Notes under the pieces: generated by a model | Database searches by the model: none | The model's input: only the letters and a program-made list of their open reading frames with translations | Told to the model about the DNA's origin: nothing | Position numbers and translations under genes: made by a program | Shown: piece by piece, positions 1-5,331 of the stretch | Numbering within the stretch: the first letter of the stretch is position 1 | Layout: each line of letters opens with the position of its first letter | NCBI GenBank assembly: GCA_947450015.1 | Contig: CANFUB010000186.1 | Span: 1 to 5,606 of the forward strand | Reading direction: 5' to 3' | Source: Bacteroidota bacterium | GTDB lineage: Bacteria; Bacteroidota; Bacteroidia; NS11-12g; UBA955 | Length of the DNA: 5,606 nt

Positions 1-10
1 CGGGTGGAGT

Positions 11-93
11 CCACGCATGCGTAAAAATTTCTTTCGGTCAGGGATGAAGGGCGAGCCTGCGCGAGAAGACCGATTGAAATTTTCTATGCGTGG
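11..93. repeat. Long imperfect inverted repeat (intergenic element)
   Basis: Bases 11-39 and 68-93 are imperfect inverted copies. The outer eight bases (CCACGCAT, 11-18) pair exactly with 86-93, the inner CGGTC (35-39) pairs with GACCG (68-72), and an A/T-rich AAATTT core lies in both arms. The GC-richer loop (40-67) contains GGGATGAAGGGCGAGCCTGC. From memory, elements of this build followed by a T-rich hairpin recur between genes in Sphingobacteria-like genomes; I could not check this. It may be a transcribed structure at the 3' end of a gene lying left of the window. Confidence 0.6.
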
Positions 94-104
94 TGGTTTT
101 TTTG

Positions 105-132
105 TTACTTTTTTGTCCAAACAAAAAAGTAA
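105..132. terminator. A/T-rich hairpin, terminator-like
   Basis: A perfect 12-bp stem (105-116 with 121-132) closes a CCAA loop. The stem is mostly T on one side and A on the other, and it follows a run of seven T (97-103). It could end transcription coming from the left. The stem is poor in G and C and no clean T-run follows it on the plus strand, so it may simply be part of the composite element covering 11-158. Confidence 0.45.
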
Positions 133-139
133 GAGAGTA

Positions 140-158
140 AGCTTTGCAAAGCAAAGCT
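140..158. repeat. Short hairpin AGCTTTGC/GCAAAGCT
   Basis: An 8-bp perfect stem (140-147 with 151-158) has an AAA loop. It is the third hairpin in a row at the left edge and probably belongs to the same composite intergenic element as the two before it. Confidence 0.5.
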
Positions 159-564
159 CCTTAGCAACAAATTTCTAAAAGTAGTAGCTTTTTATTCGCA
201 TAGCACATAAAATCACCTTCGGGTTTATTTAACCAATTTTTTACCCATACAAAAAAAGCTTATTCTTATCACTTGAATTGAGAAACAATACGGGCCTTTA
301 TAATTTTTATAAATTTTAAAATAATTATACATTGAATACGCTGTAAATCAACATATTTGTTGGTAAATATTACAGATGTGGAAATAATTTTTCTGTCAAT
401 TTTTTAACTATTCACATTGTATTTTAAGTAATTTTCGAAATGATAAATCATTATTTTTGTTGAAGGAAAATTAGATTTAAAAGGAAAAGCTACCTAAATA
501 GACTAAATATAGCTATTTTTTAGCTAATTGAAATAATTCATTTACAAACTGGCAAACAATCGAA
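159..564. other. AT-rich intergenic region, no gene seen
   Basis: About 400 bp of very AT-rich sequence has no open frame of useful length on either strand and no tRNA-like fold. The only promoter-like match is TATTTTTG at 452-459, which fits the Bacteroidota -7 consensus TANNTTTG. No TTG lies at the expected distance upstream (the nearest, 417-419, is 32 bp away), so it is weak. A small stem (ATATTT 353-358 with AAATAT 365-370) is probably chance in such biased sequence. Confidence 0.5.
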
Positions 565-1311
565 ATGAACAAAATATTTTTACAAATAACAAAACAATTT
601 GACTACCTTTTAAGTCATGGATTGCAGTTCACTTATAGTGAAACAACTGGCAAATTGGGTGATAGAAGTATTCAAATATTTTCTTACGAAAATACCATGT
701 TGAATAGAAGATTTGAATTAGTTTATTGCAACTTTGGACAATTACAAAATTTATTTGCATTTATTGTTAAATATTCCAAAGATGACCAGAACCCCAAAAA
801 TGTAAAAGATAATATTTCTTTTGACCGCCTCAGATGTTTTTTTGAAGATGGAGATAATATAATATTTTTCGGAATAAAGCAATATGACTTCCTATACAAA
901 CTGGGAGAAATTAGATTAGTGCTTGACAAATTTCTCGACTGCATTATTACTGAAAGGTGGATTGACTATGAAGAACTTTTAGCAAATGAGAAAAAAATAT
1001 ATGTTCTTACATTAGAACCTAAAAATAATTATTTGTGGGCAAATGAAATAAAATCATTTGATTTTATTCAAAAATCCACAACTGTTATTTATGATTCCTC
1101 TCAAGAGCCTTCTTATGAAGCCTACGGCTTAAGACTTAAATCAAAAAATGGGATCATTTTCCACATCACTCACGGTTATAAATCTAGGGACGATGTTGGA
1201 TATGGGTTACAGATTATACGACAAAACAATGAAACGGAAAATCATGAGTTTTTTAATGAAGGAACAAAGTCACTCATTGAATTCATTCAACAGACAATTA
1301 TTGGTGGATAG
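565..1311 (+). CDS. Unrecognised AT-rich cytoplasmic protein
   Basis: I do not recognise this 248-residue protein. It has no signal peptide, no membrane segment and no motif I can name. Its make-up suggests a soluble alpha/beta fold: an N-terminal helix-like stretch (1-20), alternating hydrophobic strands (about 48-70 and 98-130), a central segment with aromatic and acidic residues (WIDYEELL, 132-139), and a C-terminal part ending in a probable amphipathic helix (232-246). Sampled 60-base blocks inside it have G+C of 38% (601-660), 25% (841-900) and 20% (1021-1080), against 47% in a corA block (4561-4620), so it may be acquired DNA. ATG at 565 is the first in-frame start, with no ribosome binding site ahead. 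It stands alone, with 143 bp before the next gene. Single-gene cargo such as an immunity-like protein is one guess, without direct support. Confidence 0.75.
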   Translation: MNKIFLQITKQFDYLLSHGLQFTYSETTGKLGDRSIQIFSYENTMLNRRFELVYCNFGQLQNLFAFIVKYSKDDQNPKNVKDNISFDRLRCFFEDGDNIIFFGIKQYDFLYKLGEIRLVLDKFLDCIITERWIDYEELLANEKKIYVLTLEPKNNYLWANEIKSFDFIQKSTTVIYDSSQEPSYEAYGLRLKSKNGIIFHITHGYKSRDDVGYGLQIIRQNNETENHEFFNEGTKSLIEFIQQTIIGG

Positions 1312-1421
1312 CCTTTTATAAAATTGATTTTAAAATTTGGAGTTTTTAAGATATAACTTTTTTGCTTGATTTATGCTTACTGTCGATAACCAAAACACCT
1401 TTTAAACTAGAAAAATTTCTA

Positions 1422-1448
1422 TTGTTCTTATAAATAAATCTAAATTTA
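1422..1448 (+). promoter_or_regulatory. Candidate promoter for the YdeI-family gene
   Basis: TTG at 1422-1424 and TAAATTTA at 1441-1448 are 16 bp apart. They resemble the Bacteroidota -33 (TTG) and -7 (TANNTTTG) boxes, with the final G replaced by A. Only six bases separate the -7 box from the ATG at 1455, so a transcript from here would be leaderless or nearly so. The match is imperfect in AT-rich sequence. Confidence 0.35.
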
Positions 1449-1454
1449 ATCGTT

Positions 1455-2042
1455 ATGGAAACCTATAACAAGTTACACACCTTTCACGCCAAAACGAGAC
1501 AAGAATGGCGGGCCTGGCTTGAACAAAACCACCAATCCGAACAATCGGTTTGGTTAATCATTTACAGGAAAGAAAGTGATACACCAAGTGTCTATTATCC
1601 CGAGGCGGTTGATGAAGCCTTGTGTTTTGGATGGATCGATAGCAAACCCAACAAACGCGATGAGCAAAGTTATTATCAATTTTTTTCTAAGCGAAATCCA
1701 AAGAGCAATTGGAGCAAGGTGAACAAAGCAAAAGTGGCCAAACTCATGGCGCAAGGCCTAATGCAAGCAGAGGGCTTAAAGATGGTAGACCTTGCCAAAC
1801 AAAATGGTACTTGGAATGCTTTAGAGGAAGTCGATAAATTAACTGTACCAGATGATTTGATGGCTTTGTTTTCAAAAAATAGAATAGCCTTTGCGCATTG
1901 GGAACAATTTGCACCCTCTTCAAGAAGGGGTATACTAGAATGGATATTGAATGCTAAACAAGCAGCTACCCGTCAGAAAAGAATTGAGGAAACGGTATTG
2001 CTTGCAGAGAAAAATATCAAAGCGAATCATTATCGCCAGTAA
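1455..2042 (+). CDS. YdeI/OmdA-family protein (bacteriocin-protection type)
   Basis: This 195-residue cytoplasmic protein has the marks of the YdeI/OmpD-associated family. They are an N-terminal R-x-x-WRAWL-x-x-N stretch (15-25), VWL-x-x-YRK (32-39), the signature EAVDEALCFGWIDS (50-63), an FSKRNPKSNWSKVNK segment (77-91), and a C-terminal basic helical region with AKQAATRQKRIEE (167-179). Length and motif order fit a complete family member. Relatives have been linked in enterobacteria to polymyxin or bacteriocin resistance and to OmpD, but the biochemical role is not settled and carrying it over to this organism is inference. No signal peptide is present. The gene appears to be transcribed alone: 143 bp separate it from the gene before, and a promoter-like segment lies in the 73 bp after it. 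No strong ribosome binding site precedes the ATG. Confidence 0.85.
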   Translation: METYNKLHTFHAKTRQEWRAWLEQNHQSEQSVWLIIYRKESDTPSVYYPEAVDEALCFGWIDSKPNKRDEQSYYQFFSKRNPKSNWSKVNKAKVAKLMAQGLMQAEGLKMVDLAKQNGTWNALEEVDKLTVPDDLMALFSKNRIAFAHWEQFAPSSRRGILEWILNAKQAATRQKRIEETVLLAEKNIKANHYRQ

Positions 2043-2074
2043 CGGATGCTTTGCAATTAAAAAAAAGTAGCGCC

Positions 2075-2105
2075 TTGAGCTCAAAATTTTATTTTACATT
2101 TGTTT
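2075..2105 (+). promoter_or_regulatory. Promoter of the secreted repeat-protein gene
   Basis: TACATTTG (2095-2102) is a perfect match to the Bacteroidota -7 box TANNTTTG, and TTG at 2075-2077 sits 17 bp upstream as a -33 box. Bases 2080-2105 are identical over 26 bp to 4027-4052 in front of corA. The -7 box ends 13 bases before the ATG at 2116, predicting a very short leader. Confidence 0.6.
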
Positions 2106-2115
2106 AAGTCCCAAA

Positions 2116-2736
2116 ATGAAACACCTTAAATTATCACTGTTACTATTGGCCTGTTTTTTACCCTTACTTATGCTTGGGCAAAAGCATAAAGACACGATTT
2201 ACAGTGGCGATACCATGGTAGTTCGTCAATTTAAAAATGCAAGAGTACAAGTAGAGGATTATTATATTAAAGGTGAACTTAGTGCCTTTAAACTTTGGTG
2301 GTATAACAAAACTGGTTATGGTTTTAGTTTGATTGACCTAAGAAAAACAACACCAAAAATCGAGCATAGAAAAGAATTTTATTTGAATGGGCAGTTAAAA
2401 ATAGAAGGGTATTTTATCAAAAGAAAAAAGCATGGAAAATACAAAACATACTACGCCAATGGGAATAATCAATGTGACTGTAATTTTTCGAATGGCGTAG
2501 AAGACAGTTTGCAAACCATCCATTTCGACAATGGCCAAATTTGGACCCAACGCATTTATAAAAACGGGAAAATATGGGAAGTCTTAAGCAATTTCAATAG
2601 ACAAGGAGTGGCCTTAGAAAAAGGCACTTTGAAAGATGGGAATGGCACCCTTTATCTATATGATGAAAATGCTATCCTTAAAAAAATTGAATACTATGAA
2701 AATGGTATCCTAAAAAAGGTAGAGAAGAAAAGTTAG
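2116..2736 (+). CDS. Secreted protein with degenerate MORN/YwqK-like repeats
   Basis: This 206-residue protein begins with a typical signal peptide: basic start (KHLK), hydrophobic core (about 6-20), then G-Q at 21-22 as the likely signal peptidase I site. Cys13 lies inside the hydrophobic core and does not make a convincing lipobox, so a soluble periplasmic or exported protein is more likely than a lipoprotein. The mature part carries spaced short repeats of the form (Y/F)-x-NG-x-(L/I), seen at FYLNGQLKIEGYF (88-100), YYANG (112-116), HFDNGQIW (136-143), YKNGKIW (148-154) and YYENGILKKVE (193-203). This is the MORN-2 pattern of proteins often labelled 'YwqK family antitoxin'. That label should not be taken as evidence of antitoxin activity here. 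Function is unknown; the repeats suggest a beta-rich surface for binding. It converges on the minus-strand toxin gene with only 22 bp between the stop codons. Confidence 0.8.
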   Translation: MKHLKLSLLLLACFLPLLMLGQKHKDTIYSGDTMVVRQFKNARVQVEDYYIKGELSAFKLWWYNKTGYGFSLIDLRKTTPKIEHRKEFYLNGQLKIEGYFIKRKKHGKYKTYYANGNNQCDCNFSNGVEDSLQTIHFDNGQIWTQRIYKNGKIWEVLSNFNRQGVALEKGTLKDGNGTLYLYDENAILKKIEYYENGILKKVEKKS

Positions 2737-2758
2737 ATTTAGAATTCATTCAAATTAA

Positions 2759-3103
2759 TTATTTAAAATTAGCCAATATCCTTTTTTTATCTTCATTAGT
2801 TTTATCAGCCTTGTGATAAAGTTCAATAAATACTATTCTTGTTGCTTCGGGGAAATGCGCATATACTAACCTTAAGCCAGTATTCACTCCCTTACCTTTC
2901 ATGGCTTTGCAAGCAAGTTTCTTAACTTTAATAATACAAGTTTCAATTCCTAAATTATCAATTCTAAAACTAAACGGTGGTCGCTCTTCTGGACGCACTT
3001 TGAGAATGGTTTTTACCTCACTCAGATCCTCATTTAAGGTTCTGTATTTTTTAAGGAGTTGCTTTAAATCCTTATCAAATTCGGGCAATTGCTCAAACAC
3101 CAT
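2759..3103 (-). CDS. RelE/ParE-like toxin of a Panacea toxin-antitoxin pair
   Basis: This 114-residue basic protein has the size and layout of the RelE/ParE superfamily. An N-terminal helical hairpin (FDKDLKQLLKKYRTLNEDL, about 9-27) is followed by a beta-rich C-terminal half with GLRLVYAHF (76-84), RIVFIELYHKADK (89-101) and a final basic helix. Arg78 and the Tyr96-His97-Lys98 cluster are where RelE-type mRNases often carry functional residues, but the active site cannot be assigned from sequence alone. The family usually cleaves mRNA at the ribosome (RelE, HigB) or poisons gyrase (ParE); which applies here is unknown. It is the second gene of an operon, starting 3 nt after the stop of the HTH-Panacea gene. 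A purine-rich AGGAGG (minus strand, 3123-3118) within the end of that gene lies 14 nt before this ATG, rather far for a normal ribosome binding site. The stop lies 22 bp from the convergent neighbour and no terminator hairpin is visible between them. Confidence 0.78.
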   Translation of the reverse strand: MVFEQLPEFDKDLKQLLKKYRTLNEDLSEVKTILKVRPEERPPFSFRIDNLGIETCIIKVKKLACKAMKGKGVNTGLRLVYAHFPEATRIVFIELYHKADKTNEDKKRILANFK

Positions 3104-3106
3104 AAT

Positions 3107-3907
3107 CTATTCATTCTCCTCCTCATTATAAACCCTTACCGAATATGGCAACTCTCTGTACAAAGCCAATTCATAACTGATATCTTTGCCCTCTTCTGTT
3201 ACCTCCCATGGCAAATCTTTGTGTGAGTAGTCGCTGATGGCTGCGGCCGACCAATCACTCATTTGATCAATCACTTTGTCTATCACTTCGGTTTCGCTGG
3301 CCTTAAGGGCCCTTAAATCGGGTTTTTCTAATGGCAAGTAGCGCGACTGGGCATAACCATGGTACTCTGTTTTTACGCGTTGTAATTGCCCCTTATCTAT
3401 CATCTGCTGAATGATGGTATCTAATCTTTGAGGTACAGGACCGAAAGGCAATTTTCTGTATTTCGCACCAGTTAAATGCTCCTCATATAATTCGTAATAA
3501 TTAAAATCAGAAAAGTATAAAAGTTTGTATAAAACAGTTTCTCCTACATTGGGTTTGCCGGCACAGCGTTCGAGGATATAAAGTAAAATATTTTTAAACT
3601 TTTTTACTTGTAAAGTTGGCACAGAAACACGCTCTTCAGTTTTTGGTATTGGAGCCTCCTCTGCCGATTCAATGCTGGCATTGGCATCGAAATTTTTAGA
3701 CATAAAATCATCCAAAGAAAACTCTAAAACCAGGGCTAATTTTTGAAGCTCGAGTATATCAAGTCCTCGGTTACCCAATTCTATTTGCGCTAAGGAAGAG
3801 CGCGAAAGTTTAACACTTTTAGACAAATCATCTTGTGATAAGCCTTTCAATTTGCGCAACTCTGTTAGCCGATATCCTATCTGTTTTTGAGATAATTTTA
3901 AACGCAT
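3107..3907 (-). CDS. HTH-Panacea (DUF4065) antitoxin and autoregulator
   Basis: The 266-residue protein has two domains. Residues 8-70 form an XRE/Cro-type helix-turn-helix (LTELRKLKGLSQDDLSKSV, then SRSSLAQIELGNR as the recognition-helix region). A charged linker (about 71-100) leads to a Panacea/SocA-like domain at about 103-255, shown by KLLYFSDFNYYELY (128-141), FGPVPQRLD (155-163) and YSHKDLPWEV (227-236). Known Panacea proteins neutralise varied toxins, and Caulobacter SocA is a proteolytic adaptor for its toxin SocB. Here the pairing with a RelE-like gene 3 nt downstream supports an antitoxin that binds the toxin through Panacea and represses its own operon through the HTH. The ATG at 3907 is about 26 bp below a good promoter and gives an intact HTH, so I keep it. 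The antitoxin-first order is the common one in type II modules. An HTH-Panacea regulator without antitoxin activity is possible but less likely given its neighbour. Confidence 0.85.
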   Translation of the reverse strand: MRLKLSQKQIGYRLTELRKLKGLSQDDLSKSVKLSRSSLAQIELGNRGLDILELQKLALVLEFSLDDFMSKNFDANASIESAEEAPIPKTEERVSVPTLQVKKFKNILLYILERCAGKPNVGETVLYKLLYFSDFNYYELYEEHLTGAKYRKLPFGPVPQRLDTIIQQMIDKGQLQRVKTEYHGYAQSRYLPLEKPDLRALKASETEVIDKVIDQMSDWSAAAISDYSHKDLPWEVTEEGKDISYELALYRELPYSVRVYNEEENE

Positions 3908-3933
3908 AGCAATTTATTTAATGGATTAAAATA

Positions 3934-3964
3934 CAAAAATACAATTTGTTCGATTATAAAACAA
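3934..3964 (-). promoter_or_regulatory. Promoter of the toxin-antitoxin operon
   Basis: Read on the minus strand, TATTTTTG (3941-3934) matches the Bacteroidota -7 consensus TANNTTTG exactly, with TTG (3964-3962) 20 bp upstream as the -33 box. Transcription would start near 3928, about 20 nt before the antitoxin ATG at 3907. Confidence 0.6.
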
Positions 3965-3978
3965 ATACATGTTCGATT
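3944..3978. promoter_or_regulatory. Candidate operator for the HTH-Panacea repressor
   Basis: An inverted repeat ATTTGTT (3944-3950) / AACAAAT (3960-3966), with a 9-bp spacer, overlaps the spacer and -33 box of the operon promoter. In addition TGTTCGATT occurs twice as a direct repeat (3947-3955 and 3970-3978), 23 bp apart, about two helical turns. Both arrangements fit binding by a dimeric XRE repressor. Which is the true site, if either, cannot be settled from sequence. Confidence 0.45.
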
Positions 3979-4026
3979 TTCAAAAATGCAGATTGATAAC
4001 ACACTTAATTCCAACTTTCTCCAACA

Positions 4027-4052
4027 CTCAAAATTTTATTTTACATTTGTTT
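4027..4052 (+). promoter_or_regulatory. corA promoter, 26-bp copy shared with 2080-2105
   Basis: TACATTTG (4042-4049) is a perfect TANNTTTG -7 box, 16 bases before the corA ATG. The whole stretch 4027-4052 is identical to 2080-2105. No TTG is found at the usual -33 distance here, so the shared AT-rich block itself may carry the upstream contacts. Confidence 0.55.
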
Positions 4053-4065
4053 CCTCTTCTAGCTT

Positions 4066-5154
4066 ATGCCTAAATTTAAACTGCCCCACCGCAAACCCAC
4101 CCAAAGTAACCTTTCGGCTAAATCGGGCATGCCACCCGAAAGCATGGTGTATGTTGGCAAAGAAAGAACAGGCGAGGTCATTCTCGATGTTATCAATTAC
4201 GATGAAAACATACTCGAAGAACAAGTGTTGCAACATGTGGCCCAATGCGAGCGCTTTAAAGGTCAAAACACAGTCACATGGATTGCAGTGAATGGGGTAC
4301 ACCAGGCCAGTTTGGTGCAAGAGGTGTGCGAGTCGTTTAAAATTCACCCACTCATACAAGAGGATATTTTAAACACCCAACAGCGCACCAAAATCGAAGA
4401 GTTTGAAAATTATTTGTTTGTTACTTTTAAAAATATTTTCATTCCCAAAGAAGGCACCGAAATAGAGACCGAGCAAATCAGCATGATACTCGGCCATAAT
4501 TTTTTATTGACGTTTCAAGAAACGCCCAGTCCATTGTTCGAAGAAATTAAACAACGTATACGCACCAGCAAAGGCACCATCCGTCAGCGCAAGGCCGATT
4601 ACTTAATGTATAAAATTTTGGATGCTGCGGTCGACCAATACTTTGTGATGATTGATCGCATTAGCAATAAGGTGGAGGATATAGAGGAAGAAACCATGTA
4701 TTATCCGAATTCTAAAACATCCTTTAAAATCCAAGCCATTAAGAAAGAAATTATGTTGTTAAACAAACATATTTTACCTATGCGGGAGGCCCTTAACAAA
4801 TTAGAAGCAGGTGCATCAGATCTGATTGAAACCCGCAACATCAATTATTTCCGCGATGTGTACGACCATACTTATCAAGCGTATGATACCATAGAAAACC
4901 ACAGAAGTTTGTTGAGCGATTTGATGAATATTTATTTTACGACAACGAGTAACCGACTGAACCAAGTGATGAAAGTGTTGACCATTATCAGCACGATTTT
5001 TATGCCCTTGAGTTTCTTAACAGGTGTGTTTGGCATGAACTTTAAGTATTTCCCGGGCATCAACTACCAGTATGGCTATCATATCTTTTGGATCATCGTT
5101 TTAGTCTCTGTTACCGGCATGATGGTGTACTTCAGGCGCAAGAAGTGGTTCTAG
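4066..5154 (+). CDS. corA: CorA-type magnesium/cobalt channel
   Basis: This 362-residue protein fits a full-length CorA, a homopentameric inner-membrane channel that admits Mg2+ (also Co2+ and Ni2+) and is gated by Mg2+ bound to its cytoplasmic domain. Residues about 35-165 form the cytoplasmic alpha/beta domain, with HPLIQEDILNTQQRTKIEEFENYLFV (94-119) typical of the family. Long acidic helices follow (about 170-300). The first membrane helix (about 304-322) ends in the diagnostic pore-mouth GMN (323-325), and a second helix spans about 339-356 with a basic C-terminus (RRKKWF) in the cytoplasm. The extracellular loop after GMN reads KYFPGINYQYGY, whereas many family members have MPEL at the FPGI position, so the usual loop glutamate is missing. 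The ATG at 4066 directly follows a promoter-like box, so the leader is very short. The gene is divergent from the toxin-antitoxin operon, with 158 bp between starts, and ends in a run of hairpins. Confidence 0.93.
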   Translation: MPKFKLPHRKPTQSNLSAKSGMPPESMVYVGKERTGEVILDVINYDENILEEQVLQHVAQCERFKGQNTVTWIAVNGVHQASLVQEVCESFKIHPLIQEDILNTQQRTKIEEFENYLFVTFKNIFIPKEGTEIETEQISMILGHNFLLTFQETPSPLFEEIKQRIRTSKGTIRQRKADYLMYKILDAAVDQYFVMIDRISNKVEDIEEETMYYPNSKTSFKIQAIKKEIMLLNKHILPMREALNKLEAGASDLIETRNINYFRDVYDHTYQAYDTIENHRSLLSDLMNIYFTTTSNRLNQVMKVLTIISTIFMPLSFLTGVFGMNFKYFPGINYQYGYHIFWIIVLVSVTGMMVYFRRKKWF

Positions 5155-5172
5155 CAGGCCGGAGGCTTGCGA

Positions 5173-5220
5173 ATGGTTTGGCGACTTATTTGCCGAAGGG
5201 CAAATAAGTCGCCAAACCAT
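5173..5220. repeat. 22-bp perfect hairpin after corA
   Basis: Bases 5173-5194 and 5199-5220 are exact inverted copies closing a GAAG loop, beginning 18 bp after the corA stop. No T-run follows on either side, so it is not a simple intrinsic terminator. It could protect the 3' end of corA mRNA or be a dispersed palindromic element. Confidence 0.7.
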
Positions 5221-5241
5221 GTTCTGTGTGGGCTCTTCCCC

Positions 5242-5264
5242 ACCCTAAAGCTGCGCTTTAGGGT
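5242..5264. repeat. 10-bp hairpin ACCCTAAAGC/GCTTTAGGGT
   Basis: A perfect 10-bp stem (5242-5251 with 5255-5264) has a TGC loop. It is the second hairpin in the series after corA and is not followed by a T-run. Confidence 0.55.
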
Positions 5265-5274
5265 TACTAAGATC

Positions 5275-5291
5275 TCGCTCCTCTGGAGCGA
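5275..5291. repeat. 7-bp hairpin TCGCTCC/GGAGCGA
   Basis: A perfect 7-bp GC-rich stem (5275-5281 with 5285-5291) has a TCT loop. It is the third hairpin between corA and the terminator-like structure. Confidence 0.45.
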
Positions 5292-5305
5292 TAACGCGTC
5301 TCAAA

Positions 5306-5331
5306 AAAAACATACCGAATGGTATGTTTTT
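5306..5331. terminator. Rho-independent terminator, probably bidirectional
   Basis: An 11-bp perfect stem (5306-5316 with 5321-5331) closes a GAAT loop. It starts in an A-run (5303-5310) and ends in GTTTTT (5326-5331), so it can act as an intrinsic terminator for corA on the plus strand and for anything arriving on the minus strand. It is the only structure after corA with the expected terminator form. Confidence 0.7.

Noticed and set aside
2..178. Open frame from the window start to TAA at 176-178, possibly the end of an upstream gene.
   Set aside because: It runs straight through the inverted repeat and both hairpins, and its translation is a by-product of those structures. From memory, similar open frames recur wherever this kind of element occurs. 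A real gene tail cannot be fully excluded because the window begins here.
565..2042. The unknown gene and the YdeI-family gene as a two-gene defence or immunity operon.
   Set aside because: A 143-bp gap with its own promoter-like boxes separates them, their base composition differs, and no motif links the first protein to defence.
3986..4291. Plus-strand open frame of 101 codons starting in the divergent promoter region.
   Set aside because: It overlaps corA in another frame, spans the corA promoter box, and has no family features.
4036..4359. Minus-strand open frame of 107 codons opposite the start of corA.
   Set aside because: It lies entirely against the corA coding region and promoter, and its composition follows from the corA codons.
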